64,000 bases of DNA from Prorocentrum cordatum. Taxonomy: Eukaryota > Sar > Dinophyceae > Prorocentrales > Prorocentraceae. Below the pieces are notes generated by a model. The model searched no databases. It worked only from the letters and a program-made list of their open reading frames with translations, and was not told the origin of the DNA. A program made the position numbers and the translations under genes. The stretch spans positions 95,001 through 159,000 of the forward strand of contig CAUYUJ010016357.1 of NCBI GenBank assembly GCA_963575745.1, written 5' to 3'. Shown here piece after piece: positions 32,854-43,042 of this stretch; position 1 is the first letter of the stretch; each line of letters starts with the position of its first letter.

Positions 32854-33359
32854 ATACTGCGATATTTGTCATTGCTGGAAAGGGCCCCTTGAGAGAAAGA
32901 CGAGCGCCCCAGGGGTCTCCAGTGGAGGTATAAGGGGCCACACGTTGAGCAAGCTCTGCTCCCACCCTTCGAGCACGGAGAGATGCAAACGTGTACATTC
33001 GTGTCAGAAATGAACCTGGTGACATGCTCGAGGACACCCAGACATCTCCTCAGAAGTTCCAATGTAATCACGGGGCTTCCAAACTGAGTGTGTCAGTTCT
33101 ACGGTTCTCAACTTCTTGCAGAAAGCCTGAGAAATCCTCAACGAAGACCACATTTTGAAACGATGCCGCCCTGGTCCGTGTAACTGCTTGAGAATTGGGG
33201 CACGATTGCGCACGGCGCCAAAGCGAGAGACACGCAAACCACGGGCAGCCCTTCCTCCATGTAGTTCAATGTCCAGTGTCGGAAGCGTGTAGGACGAGCG
33301 TGCGCGGTGCCAATCGCGAGCGCCACACTTTGAAACTGGCACTCCTCTCGAGCGCGAAA
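32854..33359. other. Non-coding stretch, nothing recognised
   Basis: Moderate GC. No gene or family was recognised. Confidence 0.3.
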
Positions 33360-33610
33360 GATACCCGTACCCTTACCCAGACGGGGTGGCAAGGGGCCCT
33401 CGGGGCATCACCCCCCCTGGGTCCGGGTCGGCTCCCGAAACCACCATACATACCCGTACCTAGACGGGGTGACCCAACCACCACCCCAGCTAGGTCCGGG
33501 TATGTATGGTTGTTTCGGGCACCGACCCGTACCCAGACGAGGTGGCGGCAAGGCCGAAAACGCTCTAGCGGGCGGCCCTTTTCACCCCAGCTGACCCCGG
33601 GTCCGGGTAT
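33360..33610. repeat. Inverted-repeat block with GGGTCCGGGTATGTATGG
   Basis: CCCGAAACCACCATACATACCC (in parts) at about 33436-33456 is the inverse of GGGTATGTATGGTTGTTTCGGG at about 33498-33519. ACCCAGACG(G/A)GGTGG recurs around it at 33376, 33458 and 33531. It would form a stem of about 35-40 bp. Confidence 0.65.
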
Positions 33611-33714
33611 GTTTTGGGCTAGTGAACTCCCTCGATGCGAGCAGCAACTGGAAGCTTGTCAGACGAATGTACGCGGCGCGGGAGGCGAGAGTCAAACTCT
33701 GCAAGCTGCCTGCC

Positions 33715-33846
33715 CTTGCCATCGCTCGGACGTCCATTCCCCGGTGCATTCGTCGGTTTCGTGCGTGTTCATGTTGCTCGATGATCCAGCATGCTCCTCG
33801 ATGGCCCTCGCAAGGAGACAGAAATGCACACGTCCGAGCGATGCCA
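33715..33846. mobile_element. Family I TIR element, copy I3
   Basis: Ends CTTGCCATCGCTCGGACGT and ACGTCCGAGCGATGCCAG. The interior matches I1. Confidence 0.7.
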
Positions 33847-34072
33847 GATGCCCTCCGCCGATGTAACCGTCGGAACCTGAAACACACAACGATTGCGCAC
33901 GGCGAGAAACGAGAGCCATACTCTGAGAACCATTCGCCGTCCACTCGTGCAGAGCTGCTGGAAGCCATTCGCCCTCCACCCAGACACAGAGCATATTTGC
34001 CCTGCGAGCCCAAGAACAAATTCCGGCCGCCGTGCGTTCTCTCGTGTTTTTCTTCGCAGCGTGGGTAGAGGT

Positions 34073-34230
34073 CGCCTGGGTGAGATCCGAGTAGATGAGG
34101 TCGGAGGAGTGCATCGGCGGTGCATCGGCTACCTCGGCGTGGAGAAAATCAGGCTCCTCATCGAGTCACATCGCCGACGCGTCGCCGATGCATTGGCGAT
34201 GCGGCCCGATCCTCCGACCCCATCTACTCT
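34073..34230. mobile_element. Family B foldback element, copy B4
   Basis: Ends GATCCGAGTAGATGAGGTCGG and CCGACCCCATCTACTC are inverted (outermost ~10 bp lost). Element A7 begins at the next base. Confidence 0.65.
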
Positions 34231-34290
34231 TAGGTCGGGCATGCCATCCTACAAGCGGATTTTAGAAGAAGATGAAGAAAATAATAAAGC
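34230..34290. mobile_element. Family A left-end fragment A7
   Basis: TTAGGTCGGGCATGCCATCC and the ACAAGCGGATTTTAGAAG continuation match family A. No right end was found downstream. Confidence 0.55.
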
Positions 34291-34369
34291 ATACTGAACA
34301 ATAAAGAAACCACACCAAAACATAATGAAACATGATCGACCCAGGAACCCAGAAAGGAATGTAGGAATG

Positions 34370-36280
34370 TAAAACATGGCAGCACTTCATAGACACCTGA
34401 TTGGGCGACGGGCAAATGCAATGTTGAAAATATCGATATTGATGTACCGTGCCGAGGGCTGTGCTGTGCTGCGCCATGCTGAACTGCGATGTGCCATGCC
34501 GCGATTGTGCTCTATAGCGCTGTGGATCGAGTCCTCCTTTGCATCCGAGTCCTGACCGAACTGATATGGATCTCAAGCTCGAGCTGCCGCAGCACATAGT
34601 AGCTGCCCCAGAGCTAATTGCCAAGGGGACTTTTCATGAGGACGCGCCGCGGAACGTCCCAAGTGACGCGCCAGGCGACGCGCCAGGGGACGTGCCATGG
34701 GGACGCACCGCGGGACGTGCCAAGGGGACGCGCTACGGAACGTGCCAATGGACGTGCCAAGGGACGTGCCAGGGGACTCGTCGCGCAGCGTGCCAGGGGG
34801 ACTCGCCACGGGACGCGCCACGGAACGTGCCAGGCTGCAATGCTGAGTGTATCGATCTTGATGTACCGTGCCCAAGGCTGTGCTGTGCTGCGCCGTGCTG
34901 AACTGCGATGTGCCATGTCGCGATTGTTCTCTATAACGTTGTGGATCGAGTCCTCCTCTGCGTCCAAGTCCTGACCGAACTGATATGGATCTCAAGCTCG
35001 AGCTGTCTGAGCATATAGTAGCTGGCCCAGAGCTAATTGACAGGGGGACATGCCAGGAGGACGCGCCGCGCAACGTCCCAAGGGACGCGCCAGGCGACGT
35101 GCCAGGGGACGTGCCGTGGGGACGCACCGCGGGACGTGCCAGGGGACGCGCCGCGCAACGTGCCAAGGGGACTCGCCACGGGACGCGCCACAGAACGTGC
35201 CAGACATCCTCAAGACCTGGGCATGTGAAAACTAGCATTTCACTTGAGAGATCCTCTGAATTCAGGTCCCCAGGGGAGGACAATCTAAACACAAAACAAG
35301 CGTTTCGCTTGAGACATCCTCACGCATTCTTCAGAACAAGCGTTTCGCTCGGGACAACCTCAAATTTTAATTAACTGGCCCTCTTCGACCTCGTCATTTT
35401 TGGCAAACGAAAATCGCGGGCACTCTTGCAACTTGGCACCAGGGGCAAATTTACCTAGTAAGAAAGAATCCTGGGCCTAAGCCCTTTCCGGGAACATGAT
35501 CGACCCTCGAACCTGGAAAGGCACACAGAGATGCAGGGCATGGAGACGTTTCAAAGACACCTGATTGGGCGACGGGCAAATGCAATGCTGAGTGTATCGA
35601 TCTTGATGTACCGTGCCCAGGGCTGTGCTGTGCTGCGCCGTGCTGAACTGCGATGTGCCATGCCGCGATTGTGCTCTATAACGTTTGGATCGAGTCCTCC
35701 TTTGCGTCCGAGTCCTGACCGAACTGATATGGATCTCAAGCTCGAGCTGCCTGAGCACATAGAAGCTGCCCCAGAGCTAATCGACAAGGGGACATGCTAG
35801 GAGGACGCGCCGCGGAACGTTCCAAGGGACGCGCCAGGCGACGTACCAGGGGACGTGCAATTGGGACGCACCGCGGGACGTGCCAGGGGACGCGCCGCGG
35901 GACGTGCCAGGGGGACTCGCCACGGGACGCGCCAGTGAACGTGCCAGGGAACTTGCCAAATTGCAATGCTGAATGTATCGATCTTGATGTACCGTGCTGA
36001 GGGCTGTGCTGTGCTGCGCCGTGCTGAATTGCGATGTGCCATGCCGCGATTGTGCTCTGTAGCGTTGTGGATCGAGTCCTCCTTTGCGTCCGAGTCCTGA
36101 CCGAACTGATATGGATCTTTAGCTCGAGCTGCCGCAGCACGTAGTAGCTGCCCCAGAGGGGACATGCTAGGAAGACGCGCCGCGGAACGTTCCAAGGGAC
36201 GCGCCAGGCGACGTTCCAGGGGACGTGCCATGGGGACGCACCGCGGGACGTGCCAAGGGAACGCGTTACCTTGTTCATCG
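34370..36280. repeat. GACGTGCCAGGG segmental repeat, about four copies
   Basis: Each copy has a conserved ~200-bp block (TGGGCGACGGGCAAATGCAATG ... CTGTGCTGTGCTGCGCC ... GATCGAGTCCTCC ... ACTGATATGGATCT, given in parts) followed by an array of GGGACGTGCCA / GGGACGCGCC decamers. Copy landmarks (CTGAACTGCGATGTGCC) fall near 34.48, 34.90, 35.64 and 36.02 kb. Many frames are open (MARPLARRLARPL...), so the ORFs are not evidence of a gene. Confidence 0.8.
35223..35360. repeat. AAGCGTTTCGCTTGAGACATCCTC repeat, locus 1
   Basis: Three units (in parts: AAGCGTTTCGCTTGAGA, CATCCTC). The same repeat follows the ~63-bp array at 47.62-47.77 kb. Confidence 0.6.
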
Positions 36281-37139
36281 GTCTTGATCCTTGGGTTCCC
36301 CTTGTTCCCTGCTTGCGTTTCTCGAGTTACCCGGTCTTGTTCCTTGCTTAGGTTCCTCGGGATCCCTGCTCTTGATCCTCGGGTTCCCTGGCAGTGCAAA
36401 GCAATGCGAATCAATGCCGAGCACTCTGCCCATGCAGTAGGAAGCTTTTCCCAAAGTGGGTTCGTGCCAGGCTCATGAATGTCTCAGGGGGTCTCTTTTG
36501 GGGTTCGGGCGTATGGGGGGCGTCGTGGGGGCCCACTCGAGGCCGGTTGGTGGTCCCAGCCTCTGGGGGACCTCTCTTGGGAGGGCCTTCTGGGCCGTCT
36601 GCAACGTCTAGTGGGCCGCCTTGAACTGGTCTTAGGAGTCAGCGCCTAAGTAGCCGCGGCCCTCCAGATTAGCTCAAGGGTGGTGCTTGCGCACTTGGAT
36701 CGATCTCCAACACGACTCTCGGAAGTCTTCGAGTCAGTTTTGAAGCCTCTTAGGATGGGCCTCTTGGGGCCTCTTGGGGCCCCATCGTGGGGCTCCTGCG
36801 GGCCTCCTGCGCGCCCTCTTGGAGCTTCTTGGGGGCCTCCTGGGGCCCCGTTGGCGTCCTCGGGGAGCCATCTTGGAGCGGATGGCTTGCGAGGCGAGGT
36901 CAATCCCGTGTTCCCCTTTCGGGGCCTTGCTGGGCCATCTTGGTGTCTTCTTGGGCCAGCCTGGGGCTCTCTTGCGGGGCTCCTTGCCCGACTTGGGGGC
37001 CTGTGGGGTGGTCGTGGACGGAGCGACGAACAACGACAACGAGTCAAATAACATGCAACGTTCCCTAAGGGAAAGGGAAGTGTTTTGCATATCGGGGCCC
37101 TCTTGGGGCCATCTTAGGACCCTCGAGAGAGATAGATCT
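36281..37139. repeat. CTTGGGGCC minisatellite
   Basis: CTCTTGGGGCC / CATCTTGG units, about 36480-37130, preceded by GGTTCC(C/T)TTG units (36280-36395). No gene was seen. Confidence 0.6.
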
Positions 37140-38306
37140 TTTTTTGACCAGAACCACGCGCAACGACGGTGCAACCTGTAGCGCGGCGGGAGGGCACCAA
37201 GAGCTGTCGCGCGGCGGAGACCCCGAACATTTTGCATGTTGGGTACAGGCTGGCCCTACGACATGCCAGAGAGCGCCGCTGCTCGGTAGCGCCGCCCCTG
37301 GCTTCTCGTCCCGCTACATGTCAAGTCAGCGGCGCAGAGGATACTTAGGCGCGGGCAGCAGACGGAGGTGCCACTTGCGAGCAACAGGAGACGACGCCTC
37401 TTTAATCCTCGTCACAGATAACCTTTCGATCTATCGAGTTATGCACGCGTCAATGTGCGCCGTCCCAATACAGTCGCGCAGAAAAAATACACTCGGGCGA
37501 ATCACGCCAGAGACAAGGCATAAGAATATAATAAAAAGAGAAGAAGACTGGCAACAGAGCATCCAGTCGGCACTCAGCTGCCAGGCAAGGGGGGGGGCAG
37601 GGGATGGAAGCCCGCCATCCCGCCATCAGCTCTCTGCCTCGGATGGGCTCTGCCCGTCCGAGACATACAGCCGTTCCGTACCCCACCCTCGGCCGGACGA
37701 ACATAGCAACGCCTCTTGACTGCTCCACGTCCGTGAGGATTTGCGCGCGAGACCACGGCGGCGTGCCTATTGTTGCCTCGCGCCACGGAAGCAGACGGCC
37801 TCAATTGTTTGCCCCGAGCTTTTTTTGAAGATGGCCTCCGTTTAGCGGAGGCTCGTCGACATTCTGGCTGAAGGCTGTGGCGGAGTACGCTAATGCAGAC
37901 GCTGGCTGATCAATGCTGCGTTGCACTCCTCCGCAAACGTATACAGATGTATACTCATACATGCATTCACACGCAAGCATGAGCCCGGTGGAATCGGGGG
38001 CACCCAGCCCCTATGTAAAGACAGCGGCAGCAGCGCTGTGATGCAGGCACCGTCGTTGGAAGGAAGCAGGCAGGGCCGAACAATGTCAAAAGAGGAGGAG
38101 CAGAGGGGGGCCACGGTCACCTCGTGCTCGGACGCGCGCGCGGAGTGTGATCATCTGGCCTCGTGGGCATCGACTGCGCCTTAACACTTTAAAAACTTGC
38201 CTGCCGGTTCTGGCAATACTCCCTACGGGTGCGAAAATGGTGCGAAACTGTGGAGGGCAGGCGCTCCTGCACACGCGCCCGCAATGCAAAAGCAACTAAC
38301 AACACA
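37140..38306. other. Gene-free flank 3' of the pseudokinase; possible 3' UTR
   Basis: About 1.1 kb of mostly non-repetitive sequence with no convincing ORF. The 3' UTR of the minus-strand gene must start here, but its end is not visible. A run of seven T at about 37819-37825 would read as a short A run on the gene's strand and is the only weak candidate for a poly(A) trace. No target-site duplication partner of the leader-side flank was found. Confidence 0.35.
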
Positions 38307-39821
38307 TCAATCAAAACCCATTTCCTCGGAGTGCGCAGTAGATTCAGTAGATAACATCTTCACCATGTCGGACGCACTCGCTCTGCGAGCTGGCTCGGGC
38401 TTCAACACCGCCCCCAAGCACGCCATTGTTATGCCGTCAAGTAGGTTGCCCATCTTCGTCATCGCCTCGGCGTGGCAGCCAGCCTGGGAGAAGAAGTCGA
38501 TAATTTTCCACGCAACGTATGCGAGGGACTCGCCACGGCGCCACTGGACGGACATCTCGAGCGAACCCTGCCCGCAAGCGGTCTCCAGGAACAGCACCCC
38601 AACACTCCAGCAGTCTGCTGGCTTAGGCAAATACGGCTCGTCCAGCACCGTCTCTGGAGCGACGCATGGCAGAGATCCGCACAAGGTCTTCCTTGTGCTT
38701 GAGTTTGGAACATGGGCTGCCATGCTGAAGTCCACAAGGCGGCAAATGTGCCGATTCCATGCCATCTCTACCACTACGTGCCTCAGAGACACTTGCCCAT
38801 GCACGACGTCCTGGGCGTGGCAGTAGGACAGAGCACTCGCGACCTGGGCACTGCAGTTCAAGGCGTCGTCCCTGGACAAGCGGTGGCCTCCGTGAGTCAA
38901 CAACACCTGCTCCATGCACACGTCTCCACCGTACTGGAGAGCCAAATACACATTACACCTGCTCTGCAACATACCTACGCATCGGATGATGTGTGGGTGG
39001 TCAAGGATGTGCGTCAAGAGACAGAATTCTTGGTATATGCTCTCCACCTTCTTGGCATCGGTGACGCTGCGCTTGTCGTGCACTTTGATCACTACCTTTT
39101 CATGCTGTCCTGTCACGGCCAACAACACGTGGTGGTGATTCGAATACGGGCGCACAAACCAGAAATCCCCGACCCGATTCCCATCTTCCAGGAAACGTTC
39201 GTCCAATGGCGCGAAGCCGGGCATCAACATATCCGGGATATCATTCCAGAGGAGACCACGGAACTCGTCCTCGATGATTTTGAGATCCCTGGCAGAGGGT
39301 ACCCCCTGGTTCGCATTGTTAGCAAATGCCTGCACGCGCTGCTGGATGGCAGCGTTCTCTTGGAGCTCCAAACTTAACTTATGTTGCAGCCCCTCCGGGT
39401 CACCTGCCAGCTCCATCAACACGCCGTCCGCCCCAAAGCAGTAGAGCTCGTCCTGCCGCGCCATCAATTCACTGATGTAGGCCTTAGTAAGATCGGTATC
39501 GAACCGATCTGGAAGCTGCACCAAGAAGACGATCGCGTCGGGATGCGAAGTCCTCAGATAATTCAGAACACCTACCACGCCTCTCTTCTCCATCTTCGTC
39601 CTGTATACGGATACGATCAAGACGACGTCGTGCTGCTCCACTATCTGGGCGATGCTTTCCAAACTCACCTCTCCACCTGCTCCAGATGCCAGCACGTTGG
39701 CCGGCTTTTCCTGCGAGCTCCACGGCACCAGGGTCAAGAAGCCAAAGGCCAACGTGGCTGGTGCGACGCTGGAGACATATGCCTCCACGACGCTCTGGAT
39801 GGCACTGAGTGTTGCCATCAT
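38307..39821 (-). CDS. Pseudokinase with receiver-like N-terminal region (intronless, likely retrogene)
   Basis: This is an uninterrupted 504-residue frame starting MMATLS and the only convincing protein gene here. Residues ~60-165 resemble a CheY-like receiver fold: a hydrophobic strand VVLIV (66-70), a helix VVGVLNYLR, a strand AIVFLVQ (96-102) and a GADGVL turn (130-135). No phospho-acceptor Asp sits at the end of the first strand. Residues ~217-490 are a protein-kinase domain: Lys in VVIK (246), helix-C Glu (265), HPHIIR (275-280), DFS in place of DFG (364-366), APE (388-390), DCWSVG (403-408) and a C-lobe Arg (480). The catalytic HRDLKxxN loop reads HGQVSLRH (341-348), so the base Asp, the Lys and the Asn are all lost, and the Gly-rich loop is not recognisable. 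ATP binding may survive, but phosphotransfer is unlikely. A scaffold or allosteric role is inference. No signal peptide or membrane segment is evident. A DinoSL relict lies upstream on the same strand. The tandem ATGs leave the exact start uncertain by one codon. Confidence 0.85.
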   Translation of the reverse strand: MMATLSAIQSVVEAYVSSVAPATLAFGFLTLVPWSSQEKPANVLASGAGGEVSLESIAQIVEQHDVVLIVSVYRTKMEKRGVVGVLNYLRTSHPDAIVFLVQLPDRFDTDLTKAYISELMARQDELYCFGADGVLMELAGDPEGLQHKLSLELQENAAIQQRVQAFANNANQGVPSARDLKIIEDEFRGLLWNDIPDMLMPGFAPLDERFLEDGNRVGDFWFVRPYSNHHHVLLAVTGQHEKVVIKVHDKRSVTDAKKVESIYQEFCLLTHILDHPHIIRCVGMLQSRCNVYLALQYGGDVCMEQVLLTHGGHRLSRDDALNCSAQVASALSYCHAQDVVHGQVSLRHVVVEMAWNRHICRLVDFSMAAHVPNSSTRKTLCGSLPCVAPETVLDEPYLPKPADCWSVGVLFLETACGQGSLEMSVQWRRGESLAYVAWKIIDFFSQAGCHAEAMTKMGNLLDGITMACLGAVLKPEPARRASASDMVKMLSTESTAHSEEMGFD

Positions 39822-39884
39822 GTGCGAGCAGTGGGAATGGCAATCGGGACACTTGATGAATCTACGCCTCCAGCGAAAGAGCTT
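39822..39884 (-). other. 5' UTR of the pseudokinase retrogene
   Basis: These 63 nt separate the relict leader from the first ATG. On the minus strand the junction reads CTCAAG followed by AAGCTCTTTCGC, as expected for a leader joined to a short leader-proximal UTR. No upstream ATG in this stretch competes with the called start. Confidence 0.6.
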
Positions 39885-39906
39885 CTTGAGCCAAAGTGGC
39901 TACGGA
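39885..39906 (-). other. Relict dinoflagellate spliced-leader (DinoSL) sequence
   Basis: Read on the minus strand, these 22 nt begin TCCGTAGCC and end TTTGGCTCAAG. They match the published DinoSL consensus (D-CCGTAGCC...CTCAAG) everywhere except one T-to-C change at position 11. They lie on the coding strand, 63 nt before the pseudokinase ATG. DinoSL is normally joined to mRNA in trans, so a genomic copy directly upstream of a gene marks a re-integrated mRNA. No Sm site or SL-RNA body follows, so this is not an SL RNA gene. No second, tandem leader remnant is seen further upstream, which suggests one recycling event. Confidence 0.88.
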
Positions 39907-40103
39907 GGACCCTCCCGAGACATCTTGGGGGCCCATCCGGCCGTTCGAGACGCTTCGTTGGCCGTCTGCGACCTCTCCTAGGCCGTCTTGGACCGCCTGG
40001 GCGGCCGTCGGATCGCCCTCGGGGCCTGGCCCGGGGACCCCTGCGGGCGTGAATTCGGTACCCAGGGGAGAAACAACTGCGGAAAAGTGTTCTGCCCTCA
40101 TAA
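39907..40103. repeat. GGCCGTC(T/C)G minisatellite upstream of the retrogene
   Basis: It starts immediately beyond the relict leader, so the retrocopy boundary is sharp on this side. Confidence 0.5.
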
Positions 40104-40318
40104 GGGCCTCCCAGATGGGGTCGGAGGATCGCGCTGCATTGCAAAATGCATCGGCGATGCATCGGCAATGCATCGGCGATGCACCGGCGGCGTCGGCGAC
40201 GCATCGGCGACGTCGGCGTGGAGAAAATGGGGCTCCGTATCGAGCCGCATCGCCGATGCATCGGCGACGCGGCGCGATCCTCCGTCCCCATCTACTCGGA
40301 CCTCATTTGGGAGGCCTA
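40104..40318. mobile_element. Family B foldback element, copy B5
   Basis: GGGCCTCCCAGATGGGGTCGG to CCTCATTTGGGAGGCC, inverted ends, with the GATGCATCGGCGATG core. Confidence 0.75.
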
Positions 40319-40892
40319 GACCTCAGGCCCAGGGGCCCGGACGACACATGCCATCAACCCATCATTTTCACGGAGGCCCCCGAGCCCTGATGCCACCGTG
40401 AAAAAGGCCCGGGAAGTTTTGAGGAAGCGCGATTCGTTTCCGATGCAGGTGGAATGGTTCTGGTGGGTGCAATACTGCCCGACGGTGCAAGAGTCCCGGT
40501 TTCGAAGTTTGGGCGGCAGGCTTGAGGCGTTTCCCCTCCGCCTTCATCTATGTTCGAAGCTGTCTTGGAGCCTCTTGGACGCACGCAGGGGAAACCGTCA
40601 GGGAGGTACCCTTCTGTGGCCGTCTTCGGTCTCTTGGGGTCATGCTGGGGCCGTCTTTGGGCACATTGGGCTCCTCTGTGCCGTCTTGGCAGTATATTGG
40701 GCCTATCCTGGGGCCATCCTTGGACTGTGTGGAGAAGGCATGTGAAAGATCTCTTGAGGTCTGATGCGGGCCTTCTTTGCGGGCCTCCTGGACGCGCAAG
40801 GGTTGAACGTGCGGATGTGCCGACATCACTCAAAACAGAACAATCCAACATTCATTCATGTTACCCGGTCAAGCCACTCCGGGTGCGTTTTC
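40319..40892. repeat. Mixed sequence with CTTGGGGCC-type minisatellite
   Basis: Units at about 40555-40800. No gene. Confidence 0.45.
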
Positions 40893-41107
40893 GGAGGCCT
40901 CTGGTAGATGGGGTCGAAGGATCGCGCCGCATCGCCAAGGCATCGCCGATGCATCGGCGATGCATCCGCGATGCATCGGAGATGTCGGCGATGCATCGGC
41001 GACGTGGGCGTGGAGAACATCGGGCTCCGCATCGAGCCGCATCGCCGATGCATCGACGGTGCGGCACGATCCTCTGACCCCATCCACTTCGACCCCATCT
41101 AGGGGGC
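40893..41107. mobile_element. Family B foldback element, copy B6
   Basis: GGAGGCCTCTGGTAGATGGGG to CCCCATCTAGGGGGC, inverted ends, with palindromic GATGCATCGGCGATG core. Confidence 0.75.
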
Positions 41108-41725
41108 ACAGATCTGGGACGCTGTCCGGGGGCCTCTCTGGGACGCTTTTTTGCATTGGGGGGACGTCCGGGGGCTTCGGGGGGGGGCTCGGGGACAGCC
41201 TCGGGGGGGCCTCGGGCGTGGGGCTCGAGACGAGTCGGTTCGAGCTCCCGTTCCTGGGTCTCTCTCTCTTGGTGCCCTCTCAGGGGTCTCGTGGGCCGTC
41301 TGGGGCGCCTCTTTTGGGGCCTCCGTGGGTCTCTCCTGGGGCGGCCGTGGGCCTCCTCGGGGGCCTCGCGGGCGGTCTTGGGGCGATCTTGGGCCCCTCT
41401 GGGCCGTACTGGGCATTGTGGACGCGAACAGAGCACGTGTGCTGGACATGTGCGTTTTTTTCCGAAAACGGGTGGAACGATTTCGGCCTCCGTGGAGGGC
41501 CTCCTGGGGCCCTCTGGGGCTATGAGAGGGGGCCCTTTGGGCTGTCTTGAAGGCACCTTGAGCAGTCTTGGGGCGCTCTTGGGGCCCGTTCTTGGGTCGT
41601 CTTGAGAAACTGTTGGGCCATCTGGAGGCTGTCGTGGGTGCTCTTGGAACGCTCCTGGGAGCGAAACCACCCCGCAAAGGGCCGAACACAAAACCCAGGC
41701 AAAAGGGGGCCCAACACTCCGCCAT
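41108..41725. repeat. GGGGCC / CTTGGGGC minisatellite
   Basis: Degenerate units. Long Gly/Leu/Ser-rich frames in both strands are spurious. Confidence 0.55.
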
Positions 41726-41726
41726 A

Positions 41727-41777
41727 TATGTGCGCGTGTGTGTGTGTGTTGTGTGTGTGTGTGTGCGTGTGTGTGTG

Positions 41778-41816
<39 letters not shown>

Positions 41817-41818
41817 TG

Positions 41819-41862
<44 letters not shown>

Positions 41863-42434
41863 GTGCGTGCGTGCGTGCGTGCGTGCGTGTATGTGTGTAA
41901 GTGTGTGTGTGTGTGTGTGCCTGTGTCTGTGTGTGTCTGTGTGTGTGACTGTGTGTGTCTGTGTGTGTGTGTGTTTGTGTGTGTGTGTTTCTGTGTGTCT
42001 GTGTGTGTGTCTGTGTGTCGGTGTGTGTGTGTGTGTGTGCCTGCGTGCGTGTCTGTGTAACTGTGTGTTTGTGTAAGTGTGTGTTGTGTGTGGTGTGTGT
42101 TGTGTGTTGTGTGTTGCGTATGTACAGTGTGTTGTGTGTGGTGTGTTAGTGTTCTGTGTTGTGTGCTGTGTGCTGTGTGTTGTGTGGGTTGTGTGTATTG
42201 TGTGTGTTGTGTGTTGTGTGTTGTGTATGTTGTGTTGTGTGTGTGTTTTGTGTGGTGTGTGTGTGTGTTGTGTTGTGTGTTGTGTCTGTGTCTGTGTGTC
42301 TTGTGTGTGTGGTGTTGTGTGCGTTGTGCGTCTCGTGTGTGTTGTGTGTGTTGTGTGTTGTGTGTTGTGTGTATGTGTTGTATGTGTGTGTTGTGTGTGT
42401 TGTGTGCTGTGTGCGTGTGTGTTGTGTGTGTGTG

Positions 42435-42465
<31 letters not shown>

Positions 42466-43042
42466 TGCGTGCCGTGCGTGCGTGCGTGCGTGTGTGTATG
42501 TGTGTAAGTGTGTGTGTGTGTGCCTGTGTCTGTGTGTGTGTCTGTGTGTGTGACTGTGTGTCTGTGTGTGTTTGTGTGTGTTTCTGTGTGTCTGTGTGTG
42601 TGTGTCGGTGTGTGTGTGCCTGCGTGTGTGTCTGTGTAACTGTGTGCTTGTGTAAGTGTGTGTTGTGTGTGGTGTGTGTTGTATGTGTGTGTTGTGTGTG
42701 GTGTGTGTTAGTGTTCTGTGTTGTGTGCTGTGTGCTGTGTGTTGTGTGGGTTGTGTGTATTGTGTGTGTGTTGTGTGTTGTGTGTTGTTTATGTTGTGTT
42801 GTGTGTGTGTGTGTTTTGTGTGTGTGGTGTGTGTGTGTGTTGTGTTGTGTGTTGTGTATGTGTGTCTTGTGTGTTGTGTGTGTGGTGTTGTGTGCGTTGT
42901 GTGTCTCGTGTGTGTTGTGTGTGTGTGTTGTGTGTGTTGTGTGTTGTGTATGTGTTGTATGTGTGTGTTGTGTGTGTTGTGTGCTGTGTGCGTGTGTGTT
43001 GTGTGTGCGTGTGTGTGTGTGTTGTGTGTGTATGTGTGTCCT
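41727..43042. repeat. 1.3-kb GT-rich array (TGTG / TGCG / TGTTG)
   Basis: Almost pure alternating GT with GTGC and GTT variants. A ~600-650 bp higher-order unit is visible: the GTGC block, the CTGTGTCTGTG block and the TGTGTTGTG block occur in the same order twice (about 41.82-42.42 and 42.44-43.03 kb). The 884-codon reverse frame through it is His/Thr low complexity. Confidence 0.95.

Noticed and set aside
39885-39906. An SL RNA gene rather than a relict leader
   Set aside because: No splice donor GT plus Sm-site body follows the 22 nt. Instead a UTR and an intact coding frame follow.
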